In this document: piece by piece, positions 31,376 to 43,975 of the stretch
Layout of the letters: the number at the start of each line of letters is the position of its first letter
Position numbering within the stretch: position 1 is the stretch's first letter
Source of the DNA: Acanthosepion pharaonis
Lineage: Eukaryota; Mollusca; Cephalopoda; Sepiida; Sepiidae
NCBI GenBank assembly: GCA_903632075.3
Contig: CAHIKZ030003465.1
Span: 66,000-129,999, forward strand
DNA: 64,000 nt
Reading direction: 5' to 3'
The notes under the pieces: generated by a model
Seen by the model: the letters and a program-made list of their open reading frames with translations, nothing else
Database searches by the model: none
Told to the model about the DNA's origin: nothing
Made by a program: the position numbers and the translations under genes

Positions 31376-31990
31376 GTTGAAGGAAAGTGGATACAACCAC
31401 TAGCGGGTCTTTAGTAAAAAAAGTTTATCACACAGGGAGAGGAGTTGGGGAAAAAATGAAAACAAAAAAAGAAAGCCTGGATAAACCAGGAAATTAAAAA
31501 TATAAAGACAAACAAAAAAATAAAATAAATAACTGAAAGAAAAATAAATAGGTAAGACTTTTTTTTTTAAAAAAAAAAAAAATTTAAATTTTTGAAGGCA
31601 GCCGAAAAATAAAAAGAAAAACCAGAAAACTTCTTTTTTTTTCCGAAAAACTAACAAATGTAAAAAAATAAAAAAAAAAAGTTTTAGCTTGACGCCGCTA
31701 AAAAAAATCAAAATTTTTGAAAAATAAACTAGTCAAATAAAAAGGAATTTAAAAAAAGGCGACCAGTCCAAAAGTCGCTAAAAAAAAAAAAAAAAAAAGA
31801 AATAAAAAAAAACCAAATTTTTTCTTTGTCTAAACTGGTCTCTTTTTTTTTAAAAAAAAAGTCCAAAAAAAAATAAAATTGTAAACCTTTTAAAAAAGAA
31901 GTCGTCCGGTTTTTCTCAAACCGAACTAAAAAAAGAAAAAATGTGGGCAAAAGCCCAAAAACAAATTAAAAACTTTGTAAAAAACAAAAG
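31376..31990 (-). other. LINE copy B, 5' leader (altered)
   Basis: It corresponds to copy A's leader: cctggataaaccagg at about 31476, gaaggcagccga at 31594, gtcgtccggt at 31901 and cccaaaaacaaattaaaaa at 31953. Between these anchors are words typical of the adjacent satellite, such as attgtaaacctttt (about 31878), tttaaatttttgaag (about 31583) and gtccaaa. Copy A has homopolymers or other sequence there. Confidence 0.6.
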
Positions 31991-34900
31991 AAATGGATTC
32001 AAAAATGTTTTTAAATTGAATAACTTGAAAATCCAAACAGCTTGCTTTTTGCACGTTATAGTAAAAAAACATAAAATTTCAATCAACCTGTGTCAAAACT
32101 TTAGAAAAAAAAAATCAATATGTTTTGATCGATTACATACCGTTTATCTATAATTTCATTGACTTTATAATGTTTTTTCACAAAGTTATTTAAATTTTGA
32201 AGTAAGCGTTGAAAACGTTGAAAAACTAGTCCAAACAGCTTGCTTTTTTGCACGTAAATCACTATGTATTGTAAACCTTTGTAAAACATAAAATTTGTAA
32301 TGTACCTGTGTCAAAACTTTAGAAACTAGTTAAAATCAATATGTTTTGATCGATTACATACCGTTTATCTATAATTTCATTGACTTTATAATGTTTTCAC
32401 AAAGTTATTTAAATTTTGAAGTAAGCGTTGAAAACGTTGAAAAACTAGTCCAAACAGCTTGCTTTTTGCACGTAAATCACTATGTATTGTAAACCTTTGT
32501 AAAACATAAAATTTGTAATGTACCTGTGTCAAAACTTTAGAAACTAGTTAAAATCAATATGTTTTGATCGATTACATACCGTTTATCTATAATTTCATTG
32601 ACTTTATAATGTTTTCACAAAGTTATTTAAATTTTGAAGTAAGCGTTGAAAACGTTGAAAAACTAGTCCAAACAGCTTGCTTTTTTGCACGTAAATCACT
32701 ATGTATTGTAAACCTTTGTAAAACATAAAATTTGTAATGTACCTGTGTCAAAACTTTAGAAACTAGTTAAAATCAATATGTTTTGATCGATTACATACCG
32801 TTTATCTATAATTTCATTGACTTTATAATGTTTTCACAAAGTTATTTAAATTTTGAAGTAAGCGTTGAAAACGTTGAAAAACTAGTCCAAACAGCTTGCT
32901 TTTTTGCACGTAAATCACTATGTATTGTAAACCTTTGTAAAACATAAAATTTGTAATGTACCTGTGTCAAAACTTTAGAAACTAGTTAAAATCAATATGT
33001 TTTGATCGATTACGATTACATACCGTTTATCTATAATTTCATTGACTTTATAATGTTTTCACAAAGTTATTTAAATTTTGAAGTAAGCGTTGAAAACGTT
33101 GAAAAACTAGTCCAAACAGCTTGCTTTTTTGCACGTAAATCACTATGTATTGTAAACCTTTGTAAAACATAAAATTTGTAATGTACCTGTGTCAAAACTT
33201 TAGAAACTAGTTAAAATCAATATGTTTTGATCGATTACATACCGTTTATCTATAATTTCATTGACTTTATAATGTTTTCACAAAGTTATTTAAATTTTGA
33301 AGTAAGCGTTGAAAACGTTGAAAAACTAGTCCAAACAGCTTGCTTTTTGCACGTAAATCACTATGTATTGTAAACCTTTGTAAAACATAAAATTTGTAAT
33401 GTACCTGTGTCAAAACTTTAGAAACTAGTTAAAATCAATATGTTTTGATCGATTACATACCGTTTATCTATAATTTCATTGACTTTATAATGTTTTCACA
33501 AAGTTATTTAAATTTTGAAGTAAGCGTTGAAAACGTTGAAAAACTAGTCCAAACAGCTTGCTTTTTGCACGTAAATCACTATGTATTGTAAACCTTTTTG
33601 TAAAACATAAAATTTGTAATGTACCTGTGTCAAAACTTTAGAAACTAGTTAAAATCAATATGTTTTGATCGATTACATACCGTTTATCTATAATTTCATT
33701 GACTTTATAATGTTTTCACAAAGTTATTTAAATTTTGAAGTAAGCGTTGAAAACGTTGAAAAACTAGTCCAAACAGCTTGCTTTTTTGCACGTAAATCAC
33801 TATGTATTGTAAACCTTTGTAAAACATAAAATTTGTAATGTACCTGTGTCAAAACTTTAGAAACTAGTTAAAATCAATATGTTTTGATCGATTACATACC
33901 GTTTATCTATAATTTCATTGACTTTATAATGTTTTCACAAAGTTATTTAAATTTTGAAGTAAGCGTTGAAAACGTTGAAAAACTAGTCCAAACAGCTTGC
34001 TTTTTGCACGTAAATCACTATGTATTGTAAACCTTTGTAAAACATAAAATTTGTAATGTACCTGTGTCAAAACTTTAGAAACTAGTTAAAATCAATATGT
34101 TTTGATCGATTACATACCGTTTATCTATAATTTCATTGACTTTATAATGTTTTCACAAAGTTATTTAAATTTTGAAGTAAGCGTTGAAAACGTTGAAAAA
34201 CTAGTCCAAACAGCTTGCTTTTTGCACGTAAATCACTATGTATTGTAAACCTTTGTAAAAACATAAAATTTGTAATGTACCTGTGTCAAAACTTTAGAAA
34301 CTAGTTAAAATCAATATGTTTTGATCGATTACATACCGTTTATCTATAATTTCATTGACTTTATAATGTTTTCACAAAGTTATTTAAATTTTGAAGTAAG
34401 CGTTGAAAACGTTGAAAAACTAGTCCAAACAGCTTGCTTTTTTGCACGTAAATCACTATGTATTGTAAACCTTTGTAAAACATAAAATTTGTAATGTACC
34501 TGTGTCAAAACTTTAGAAACTAGTTAAAATCAATATGTTTTGATCGATTACATACCGTTTATCTATAATTTCATTGACTTTATAATGTTTTCACAAAGTT
34601 ATTTAAATTTTGAAGTAAGCGTTGAAAACGTTGAAAAACTAGTCCAAACAGCTTGCTTTTTGCACGTAAATCACTATGTATTGTAAACCTTTGTAAAACA
34701 TAAAATTTGTAATGTACCTGTGTCAAAACTTTAGAAACTAGTTAAAATCAATATGTTTTGATCGATTACATACCGTTTATCTATAATTTCATTGACTTTA
34801 TAATGTTTTCACAAAGTTATTTAAATTTTGAAGTAAGCGTTGAAAACGTTGAAAAACTAGTCCAAACAGCTTGCTTTTTGCACGTAAATCACTATGTATT

Positions 34901-36586
34901 GTAAACCTTTGTAAAACATAAAATTTGTAATGTACCTGTGTCAAAACTTTAGAAACTAGTTAAAATCAATATGTTTTGATCGATTACATACCGTTTATCT
35001 ATAATTTCATTGACTTTATAATGTTTTCACAAAGTTATTTAAATTTTGAAGTAAGCGTTGAAAACGTTGAAAAACTAGTCCAAACAGCTTGCTTTTTTGC
35101 ACGTAAATCACTATGTATTGTAAACCTTTGTAAAACATAAAATTTGTAATGTACCTGTGTCAAAACTTTAGAAACTAGTTAAAATCAATATGTTTTGATC
35201 GATTACATACCGTTTATCTATAATTTCATTGACTTTATAATGTTTTCACAAAGTTATTTAAATTTTGAAGTAAGCGTTGAAAACGTTGAAAAACTAGTCC
35301 AAACAGCTTGCTTTTTGCACGTAAATCACTATGTATTGTAAACCTTTGTAAAACATAAAATTTGTAATGTACCTGTGTCAAAACTTTAGAAACTAGTTAA
35401 AATCAATATGTTTTGATCGATTACATACCGTTTATCTATAATTTCATTGACTTTATAATGTTTTCACAAAGTTATTTAAATTTTGAAGTAAGCGTTGAAA
35501 ACGTTGAAAAAAAACTAGTCCAAACAGCTTGCTTTTTGCACGTAAATCACTATGTATTGTAAACCTTTGTAAAACATAAAATTTGTAATGTACCTGTGTC
35601 AAAACTTTAGAAACTAGTTAAAATCAATATGTTTTGATCGATTACATACCGTTTATCTATAATTTCATTGACTTTATAATGTTTTTCACAAAGTTATTTA
35701 AATTTTGAAGTAAGCGTTGAAAACGTTGAAAAACTAGTCCAAACAGCTTGCTTTTGCACGTAAATCACTATGTATTGTAAACCTTTGTAAAACATAAAAT
35801 TTGTAATGTACCTGTGTCAAAACTTTAGAAACTAGTTAAAATCAATATGTTTTGATCGATTACATACCGTTTATCTATAATTTCATTGACTTTATAATGT
35901 TTTCACAAAGTTATTTAAATTTTGAAGTAAGCGTTGAAAACGTTGAAAAAACTAGTCCAAACAGCTTGCTTTTTTGCACGTAAATCACTATGTATTGTAA
36001 ACCTTTGTAAAACATAAAATTTGTAATGTACCTGTGTCAAAACTTTAGAAACTAGTTAAAATCAATATGTTTTGATCGATTACATACCGTTTATCTATAA
36101 TTTCATTGACTTTATAATGTTTTCACAAAGTTATTTAAATTTTGAAGTAAGCGTTGAAAACGTTGAAAAACTAGTCCAAACAGCTTGTTTTTTTGCACGT
36201 AAATCACTATGTATTGTAAACCTTTGTAAAACATAAAATTTGTAATGTACCTGTGTCAAAACTTTAGAAACTAGTTAAAATCAATATGTTTTGATCGATT
36301 ACATACCGTTTATCTATAATTTCATTGACTTTATAATGTTTTCACAAAGTTATTTAAATTTTGAAGTAAGCGTTGAAAACGTTGAAAAACTAGTCCAAAC
36401 AGCTTGCTTTTGCACGTAAATCACTATGTATTGTAAACCTTTGTAAAACATAAAATTTGTAATGTACCTGTGTCAAAAACTTTAGAAACTAGTTAAAATC
36501 AATATGTTTTGATCGATTACATACCGTTTATCTATAATTTCAAAAACTAGTCCAAAAAACTTGCAAAGTTATTTTTGCACGTAAAT
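31990..36586 (+). repeat. 219-bp satellite array 1, about 21 monomers
   Basis: The period is 218-220 bp, measured between successive ccaaacagcttg starts (32231, 32450, 32668, 32887). One monomer is longer because of a gattac duplication at 33008. Monomers are near identical apart from the T-run before gcacgtaaatcac. The unit contains two ACTAGT sites 99 bp apart, the near-palindrome cgttgaaaacgttg, and atcaa-tatgtt-ttgat as an inverted repeat. The first monomer at 32030 and the last 50 bp (36541-36586) are scrambled. No coding potential is conserved; short open frames through it are chance. Confidence 0.95.
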
Positions 36587-37334
36587 ATTTATTCTGCAAA
36601 TGAAACAGAAATGTGGCACAAGGCCGAAATAGGGGAATGGGGAGAGGACGGTCTTCTTCTGTCTTAGTTTTAACTTAGCTAGCCGCAAACACTGACCCAA
36701 TCGTACGGATAATATTCCTTACACCAAAACATCGCATTTATACGTACCTTTCAAACTACAAACACCATAATACCTCGTCTTCTCTATGAAAAAACTAACT
36801 AAACCCCATATATACAATACAAAGTCTGTGAGGGGAGGGAAATATAACAATAATTCTAAAAATTAACCCCAATGTTTATTTACAATATGAGCATAATCTA
36901 TTTACATGAAACTAAGGAAAATATTATTAGTAATAAAACCCCCCACAATCACCTAATGTGGCAATAATCCCACTTCTCTGGCCGAAATCAATGCGGGACT
37001 CTAATAGCATAATCATTCATTCATCTCACGTATTCACACTAACACGCACTCATTCAAACACAACAACAAATACGAAAGACACTCGCACGAAACGAAAGGC
37101 GTCCCGCATCCACCGGAGAACTGACATCCTTGACCACCTAAAGAGGGAGGGGATGGGGAATTAAACTTAAAGAAAATAGGGACAAAAAGAAAAGGGACCA
37201 ATGAGCATACATACCCTAGCTAAGTTAATTAAATAAAAGAAAAAGAAACTAAAAAGTCAACAAACGAACCTAATCTAACCTAGTTTCTGGATGGGTTGCC
37301 CTAGTTCAACCCAGGAAAAGCAATATCCTAATGC
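36587..37334 (-). other. LINE copy C, 3' untranslated region
   Basis: It is homologous to the 3' UTRs of A and B and almost identical to that of D (59905-60654). The stem GGGTTG/CAACCC is kept at 37293-37312 with a different loop from A and B. On the minus strand it ends in GCAGAATAAATA, then satellite (tttacgtgcaaaa). Confidence 0.7.
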
Positions 37335-40300
37335 CTAACCGGCATCAAAATGCCACTCAAGGTCAGCCCCTTTCACACGACACAAACGCGCAAGATGCAC
37401 CCACCTTTTGCTGAATTCTGATGAAGGGAGCCGCCGCCTTTCCGTCCTAATCTTGACTTTAAGCTGATGCTTAAAGTACAAGATCAGTTGGGAAGAGGTA
37501 AACTTCTCACCTCCATAGAATCCCTTCTGTCGCGTCGTCCAAATCACGACTCTCATAACTCCTAGCAAGCAGTGGAACACATATTGTTCAGCCTTCGTCA
37601 TCGGCGGTGCCACATTGCTACAAACGGAAGAGGATTGAAGGACAAACGGCTTTCCACGCAGCATGCGAACCATGAGGCCTTCAACGAACTTGCACAACGG
37701 CACTACCGCCCTGCACTGAAAAAAGGCGTGACACAGGGTCTCGACCTCTCCACTACAGCGACGGCAGTTTGGAGAATTTTCCAAGCCAGCTGAACAAAGT
37801 CTTTTGGCGACCCAGAGGGCCCCACGAATCATCAGCCAGGTGAGTGATGCCTCATCGTTAGTGAGACATTTCAACCCGGGCGCCCAAGGCCATATTGAGC
37901 GAGCCTGCTGCCTCGTAAGACCGAGACTGTCAATCAGATTATCATGAACGGACCCCCTGACTAACACTTGATATAATGCCCGAAGAGACAACGCCTGGAC
38001 GTTGGAGAGGCCATCCGACGCCCTTAAGAGGCGCTTCAGAGCAAGACGACATTCGCGATAGAAGGAGCATTCGGCTCGGGGTAAACGGCGGGCCTCTTCC
38101 TCGCACGAGTGCACACTTCTCAGGGATGGGAAGTTCTTACGGGCGTCTTCCTTCCAGAAGGCGCCCTCCTCATCCGGTTCGCGACACATTCGATCTAGAA
38201 ATCTAATGCGAAGCATATGTTGACGAATCTCAATGCTTGGCATGCCCAGACCGCCTTCAGAAGGATGAAGGCAACAGATCCCCTGAGTGACTCTGGCGGC
38301 CTTGCCTCCCCACAAGAAGGAGAACAAGAGCCTCACTAACGCCAGCAAAGTGCCACACGGAAGTGGAAGCACCGAGAGTCGGTAAAGGAGAATTGGATAG
38401 ATGTGTGAAACACAAACTTCCGCCTTCCCCTTTAAGGAAAGATTCCTCCGAGACCACAAATTAATTGCGATCTCGGCCTTCCTCGGACCTCCGACCAATT
38501 CATTCCCAACTGGAGATCAGGACCGAACCAGACGCCGAGAATCTTGACCGGCCCATCCGTCCAGTGGAAAGGTCCGGGAAGAGAAACTCCCTTCCACGCA
38601 CCCAACCGCAAGCCAACAGACTTATCGCGGTTGATCTTGGCCCCTGTCACCATCTCATAACAACTGATTTCTTTGCTGACTTCGTCAATCTCGGCTCTGC
38701 TCGACACAAGAGCCGAAACGTCGTCAGCATAGGCAGAATACCTGGCCGATGTGCTACCACCGGGCAGAGTAATTCCGCGTAGGACCGGATTCGCCTTTAA
38801 CTTGCGAAGGAAAGGTTCCAACGCAAGAACGTAAAGCAACGGCGACAACGGACAACCTTGACGAATGGAGCGAGACAATACGAAAGGCTCCGATCGTACC
38901 CCCCATTCACTTCCACCAGCGCACCGGGAGTCGCATACAGAAGTCGGATCCAGGTGCGAAAGTACGGCCCGAAACCGGCCGCCGAAAGAACAGCCTCCAG
39001 AAACCGATGGTCAACCCTATCGAAGGCCTTGGACTGATCTAAATTGATCAGCGCGGCTTCGCTGTCGACTTGCTCAATGATCAGGCGTACCATATGAAGA
39101 TTGTCCTGAATCGTCCTACCCTTCACAGCACAAGTCTGTTCCGAGCCAATCAGACGAGACAGGACAACCTGCAAACGGTTAGCCAAGACCTTAGCCAAAA
39201 TCTTTAACTCTGTGTTTAACATAGTTAAAGGGCGAAAGTTACCTAACCCATCCCCACCGTTTTTGTCCTTGCGTAACAACTTGATCACGCCCCTGGTGAA
39301 GCGTTGGGGTATAGACCCCTGCTTCATCCAGTTGCCAAAAATCAGTGCCAGCAGCGGAACAAAGACGGGCGACTGCCTCAAGTACACTTCATACGGAAGA
39401 CCATCTAGCCCCGGAGATTTGTCCAGGCCAACCTGTTTCAACGCTTCCCAGATTTCCGACTCTGAAATGGGACCCTCGCACCTAGCTGCTTCAGCTGCCT
39501 CGAGGCAGGGAAAGTCAGCTAAATAGGCGTCGAACTGAGCAGGGCTCAGACCGGGCTCCCTGGTAAAAAGATCCTGAAAGTAGTCACGAAAAGCCTCACA
39601 TATGCCCTCGTTTGTAGTCACAGTCCGATTATCCGGCAATGTGACGCACGCAATATGTCGACGTGATGCATTCCGAGCTTCCTCTGCGCGCAATTCAGCG
39701 GCCATATTCGTTGCCTCAGGGGACATTCTTTTAACCTAGCTCTAACTACCAGAGCTTGATCCTTCTTGATAAGCAAGGAGGCCAACTCTGCCTTAGCTAA
39801 AGCTATGTCCCCACTATCACGGGATTTGACTGCCCGATCAACCTTCTGCTCTAAAGCCGTTTGCGCCGCTAATCTATCTAGATTGAGCCGACGACTATAA
39901 TCAGCAGCAAACGTTCTAATTTTGGATTTTAATTTATCCCACCAGGCATTTCCCACAACCGCTCCCGTCAGTTCCCTCTGTATCATTAGTAGCAGCTGGT
40001 CCCGGAAATCTTGCTCACCAAATAATGATGAGTTTAATTTCCAGTAACCAGCCATCCTAACCTTAGGTTTATCTAAGTTTACACGGACCCGGACAAGCCT
40101 ATGATCCGTATAAACTATCTCATGGAAACTTGGACACCCTAAGAGCCCTACATCGACTCTCTTAACTAAGACTCGGTCTAGATAACTAGCCGAGCCGCCA
40201 CTATTAGTCCAAGTCCACACTACCCCCGAGGGTGTTCGTTCCGGTACTTATCGACAAGATCAAACCCGTCGATAAAGTCCCGAAACTGTTTAACGCCCCG

Positions 40301-40777
40301 GTTGTTAGTACCCGAAGATGGCCCTATGCGATCTATATCGGGATCAAGGACGGCATTCCAATCACCCACTAAAACTACCCGCCGTGATGTCGTCAAAAAC
40401 GGCTCGATCTGCCGAAACAAAGCAGGCCGCTCAGCATGGGCATTGGGCGCATAAACCCCAATGAGACGAAGAGCCTTATCCTTTATGGTAACGTCCAGCA
40501 CGCAAAGTCTGCCCGCCGGATCCGCGAAGACAAGGACACACGCAGCCTTCAAAGACTTGCTTACCAGCCAAGAGACACCTCTCGAACGTCCATCAAAACA
40601 GGCTGAATAGAGGGAGAACCCCCTAGACAGTATGTTCTCATCGTCGTGAGTAAAAAACCGGGTCTCTTGTACACAACAAATATTCACCCCAAGACGCTGA
40701 AGGTCACGAGAGAGCCTCGCCCTGCGAGACTCCGACCTCAGGCCTCGGGCATTCAGACTTGCTAACCAGAGAGCCAT
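37335..40777 (-). pseudogene. ORF2: LINE C ORF2, four or more frame breaks
   Basis: The start MALWLASLNARG is at 40777. Endonuclease blocks CCVQETRF, LVGDWNAVLDPDIDR, SYLDRVLVKR and YTDHRLV are followed by RT blocks SPGLDGLPYEVYLRQ, NFRPLTMLNTELKILAKVLA, INLDQSKAFDRVDH and YADD at 38720-38731, and the CCHC finger CRRCSGEVETLCHAFFQC near 37745. Breaks lie near 40222 (C-run), 39726 (T-run, one fewer than D), 38900 (six C where D has four) and 38485. The break at 38485 is a one-base loss that turns NWSEVRG.AEIAINLWSR out of frame, and it is shared exactly with copy D. Confidence 0.88.
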
Positions 40778-40789
40778 GATGAAGACCGA

Positions 40790-43062
40790 TTAGGGTTGCT
40801 CTCCTGCATTGAACATGGCCGGGGACAGGACACCAACGGCCTCTCCCAATGAGCCAGTACCCATCTCACTCTTGATGGTACCATCAGGAGACAGGCCGCC
40901 AATGTCCAGGGGGAAGGTTAGTTTTAACGCTCTGTACAGGGAGGGGTGAACAAAAACTGGGAACCTCCCTGGACAGTATTGTCGCAGATCTTTCACCACC
41001 TCATCATCAAAGCACGCCATCGGAGGAAAACACTCAAAAGACTCGTTTGCTTCCGCCATCATGGCCCATAATGGTTTACCCACAGCTTTAGAATGTACCA
41101 CAGTGAGAACCCTCTTCGCTTTCGGGAAATTTTTAGGGTTCTCTATGTCTAAGTTATTAAGTTTTTTAAAATTAAGCAGAGTTTTTAAATTTTTAATTTT
41201 TTTTGCCTGCTCTTCGACATCCTTCGATATTCGGCACACGTCTTCCCCTGTGCTGAAAAGTGGTTTGGATTTTTTTTTTTTTCCACTGTTTCTCCCGGAG
41301 AATCCGTTGATGGACTACGTTGCCTTTTTGGGGTGTTCTGTTTTAAGCGGGGAATTAATTGGTGTATTCTTTGGGGAAGGAGTAGGAGATGAAGTTTTTT
41401 CTTGGTCTTATTTGATTGTACTTTGGGATTTGAAGGTTTTTTTTTTGGCACAGGGGAAGACGGTGCCGAAACAGAGACTCCTGGTTTTTTTCCTGGTCCT
41501 TGTTTCTTAGTTTTTAGTTCTTCTTTCAGTTGGATTAATTTTTTTCTTTTTTTTCGAAAGATGGCTCATATTTGAGCATGTCCTGTCGTAGTTTTTTCGC
41601 AGATGAGACCGGAGAGTCGCCCTTTGCGCTGGTAGAGGGAGTGGGACTGTGTGTGTCTTTTGCTGTTGTAGGACGAGGTCCCGCTGTCTGGGTCTTCCTT
41701 TTAGCCTTACCTACGACCTGCCATTCCCCCTCTTCCTTCCCCCTAACCGCACTAGCGGCGGACAAAGGCTTTTCGGGGAATGGGGGCAGAGATTTAGACC
41801 CAACCGGGGGATTTTCCACACCGGTCCTGGTCGCAGGTATGCCCACCACAGGCGAGACGGATTTAACAGACTCGACTAAAGGGGGATTTGGTTGGGCGGG
41901 GGCCAGAACATCAGAGGCCTTCATCTCTGTGCAGGAAGAGGAAAGGTGACCAATCTTTCCACACTTCCAGCATGCCGGTTTACGACCTGTTACTATAATT
42001 GGCATCTTCTGGCCCTCTAAATCCAGACAGTTGGGGATGGAGTAGAAGGCTTTTTGACTGATCATCAACTCGAAGCTCCATCCCCCGGTCAGATCGTCTG
42101 AGGAAGCATTGAGTATCTGACCAAACTGAGACAGATACGCGGCCAAATGCTCCCCGACAATATGACAAGGAACCTCAAATACTGATACCTTGGTCCTACG
42201 CCTGCCTTCGTATTCAGTTCGTAAAATTAGGTCTTTCGTTATGAGGTCCCTCGTCGCAGCATCCTCACAATCGGCAGGCGTGGGTAACAGTACGTCCCAC
42301 AGGCAATAGCCTTTCCCTTTTATGACTCGCTGAGGTTTGATGCCCAGCGAATTCAGGGTTTTTATAACAGTGTCTTTAGTGGAGCGACAAATCTTGCGCG
42401 TACGCTTGTCCACCACAAAGACTGACACAATTCTTTTCTCAACTTTCTTTAGCTCCACGGGATTGGACAAGAGCCCATCTGCTGTCACCAGATGTGCGTA
42501 GCTCTTTGGCTTTCTCCAGGAACTCCGTCATGTTGATCTTGCATTTAGGCGGGGACTTCCAACATGAGGGCGTCTCTCCGACCGGGTCATTATTCGTAGT
42601 CACCATATTCATGTCTTCTTTGGTTTGACTTTTATCAGCTACCATACTATTAATGGTTTCTGCATTTTCACATTCTTGGTCAACCACACTTTTGTCATGT
42701 GACACTTCATTGCTTTCCGAATTTTTGCCAACTTGGGCTGCCATACATTTGTCTTGTGCAACATTCATGGTTTCCGTATTTTGGCCACTTTCGGCCACCA
42801 TAACTTCTTGCAAAATATTTTCTTTGCTAGGATTATCAGCCACAACACCATCCTTTTCTAAAGAGGATTTTGTTGGAGAGATTTCACCATTTTCAGCCAC
42901 CATACTTCTTTCAGGACTGCGTTTAAGCTTCTCATCTTGAGAAGGACTCAAACATTTTTGGGGTTCTTCAGTATCCGTATCTGAATTTCCGGACGATTTG
43001 TCAGGAGGTTCATTTTTCTTTTTTTTTGTTCCAAATAAGTTTTTTCTTACATTTTTACCCAT
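40790..43062 (-). pseudogene. ORF1: LINE C ORF1: repeat-rich N-terminus, RRM-like part, CCHC knuckle
   Basis: The start MGKNVRKNLFGTKKKKNEPP at 43062 is not preceded by another conserved start. A hydrophilic segment of about 170 residues includes three imperfect units of about 19-20 residues (MVAESGQNTETMNVAQDK, CMAAQVGKNSESNEVSHDK, SVVDQECENAETINSMVADK) that copies A and B lack. A shift near 42500 leads to the 42488-41535 frame: VSVFVVDKRTRKICRSTKDT, IKPQRVIKGKGYCLWDVLLP, RTKVSVFEVPCHIVGEHLAA and knuckle CWKCGKIGHLSSSC at 41931-41972. After breaks near 41540 and 41260 the C-terminal domain runs 41239-40790 (KNLKTLLNFKKLNNLDIENP, FPVFVHPSLYRALKLTFPLD). ORF2 starts 12 bp after the stop. Confidence 0.85.
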
Positions 43063-43975
43063 AATCTTTTTTTTCTTTTCGTAATAACAAAAATTATAAA
43101 AAAGAAGAAGAGAATAATATAAAAAGAAAAGGGGGGGTAAAAAAAAGAAACATGTGTAAAAGGCCAATGAACGGTAAAAAAAAAAAAAAAAAAAAAAAAA
43201 TAAAACAACTACAAATTACAGACACGAACGAGGAAAGGACAAATTAATGCAAAAATAAATAAACAATTAACAAAACGACTACTAGAAATTTCTAGTCAGT
43301 CCGACAAACAGAAAAAAAACGAAAATGTATAATTAACAAAGCAAACTCAAATATTACACAAGCAAGCAAAAAAAGAGGGGGGTAAAAAAAAACGAATACG
43401 TAAAAAAGGACAATGAACGGTACAAACAGAAAATTAACAGCTACAAATTACAGGCAAAGGGTACGCAAACGAGAAAAGGACAAATTAAAGCAGAAATTTA
43501 CAACAGAACTTACGGAAAGAAAATTAACAAACAAATTAACAAAACGATAAGACGGCTACTAGAAAAATTCTAGTCAGTCCAACAAACAATAAAACAGGAA
43601 AAAACGAAGATGTGTATTTAACAAAGCAAAAGTTAACAGATAGAACACAGAATATTTAACAAATATTAAACAAAGACAGTTCAAAAAAAAAAGAACACGT
43701 AGAAATAAAACGTCACAACGTAAAATCAAATAAGGCGGGAAATTACTGAAAAAGAAAAATATAAGCAAATAAAAGACAAACAAATTATTTAAAAAAAAGT
43801 CTAAAATAAAAAAAGGAGAAAAAGAAAAAAACTAAAATTTTAACAAGTAAAGGTCAGTAAATAGAAAAAACGGAAAATAAAATCAAAAGAAACTAAACGT
43901 ACTAACAGTTCAAAAAAACACAACAGCAGAACTTCGTTGAAAAAACAGCAGAACTTCGTCCAACACCGGTCGTAC
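43063..43975 (-). other. LINE copy C, 5' leader with tandem duplication
   Basis: The leader contains two diverged tandem units of about 245 bp. Unit 1 starts at about 43132 and unit 2 at about 43377. Both open with ggggggtaaaaaaaa and contain caatgaacggta, ctacaaattacag, ggacaaatta, and a palindrome flanked by agtc: ctagaaatttctagtcagtc (near 43283) and ctagaaaaattctagtcagt (near 43558). Such units resemble the leader monomers seen in some L1-type LINEs. Near 43922 cagcagaacttcgt occurs twice before satellite resumes. Confidence 0.65.

Larger units (their letters stand above)
25108..31990 (-). mobile_element. LINE copy B, Tx1-like, tandem to copy A
   Basis: Same organisation and orientation as copy A: 3' UTR 25118-25874, ORF2 25875-29333, ORF1 29346-31375, leader 31376 to about 31990. 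Its 3' (AG)n end directly meets the 5' end of copy A at 25107. Its own 5' end passes into 219-bp satellite at about 31990-32030. It carries many more frame breaks than copy A. Parts of ORF1 and the leader contain short words found in the satellite that are absent from copy A. Confidence 0.85.
36587..43975 (-). mobile_element. LINE copy C, Tx1-like, inserted in the satellite
   Basis: This copy has a 3' UTR at 36587-37334, ORF2 at 37335-40777, ORF1 at 40790-43062 and a leader at 43063-43975. Satellite lies on both sides in the same orientation. gatcgattacataccgttta is present on each side of the insertion (about 36515 and 43977), which may be target duplication or simply satellite periodicity. 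It is clearly diverged from A and B but nearly identical to D. It lacks the (TC)n 3' tract of A and B. Confidence 0.9.

Noticed and set aside
31400..31950. Very hydrophobic minus-strand frames (FFFLFF-rich) resembling membrane proteins
   Set aside because: They are translations of T-runs in the LINE leader.
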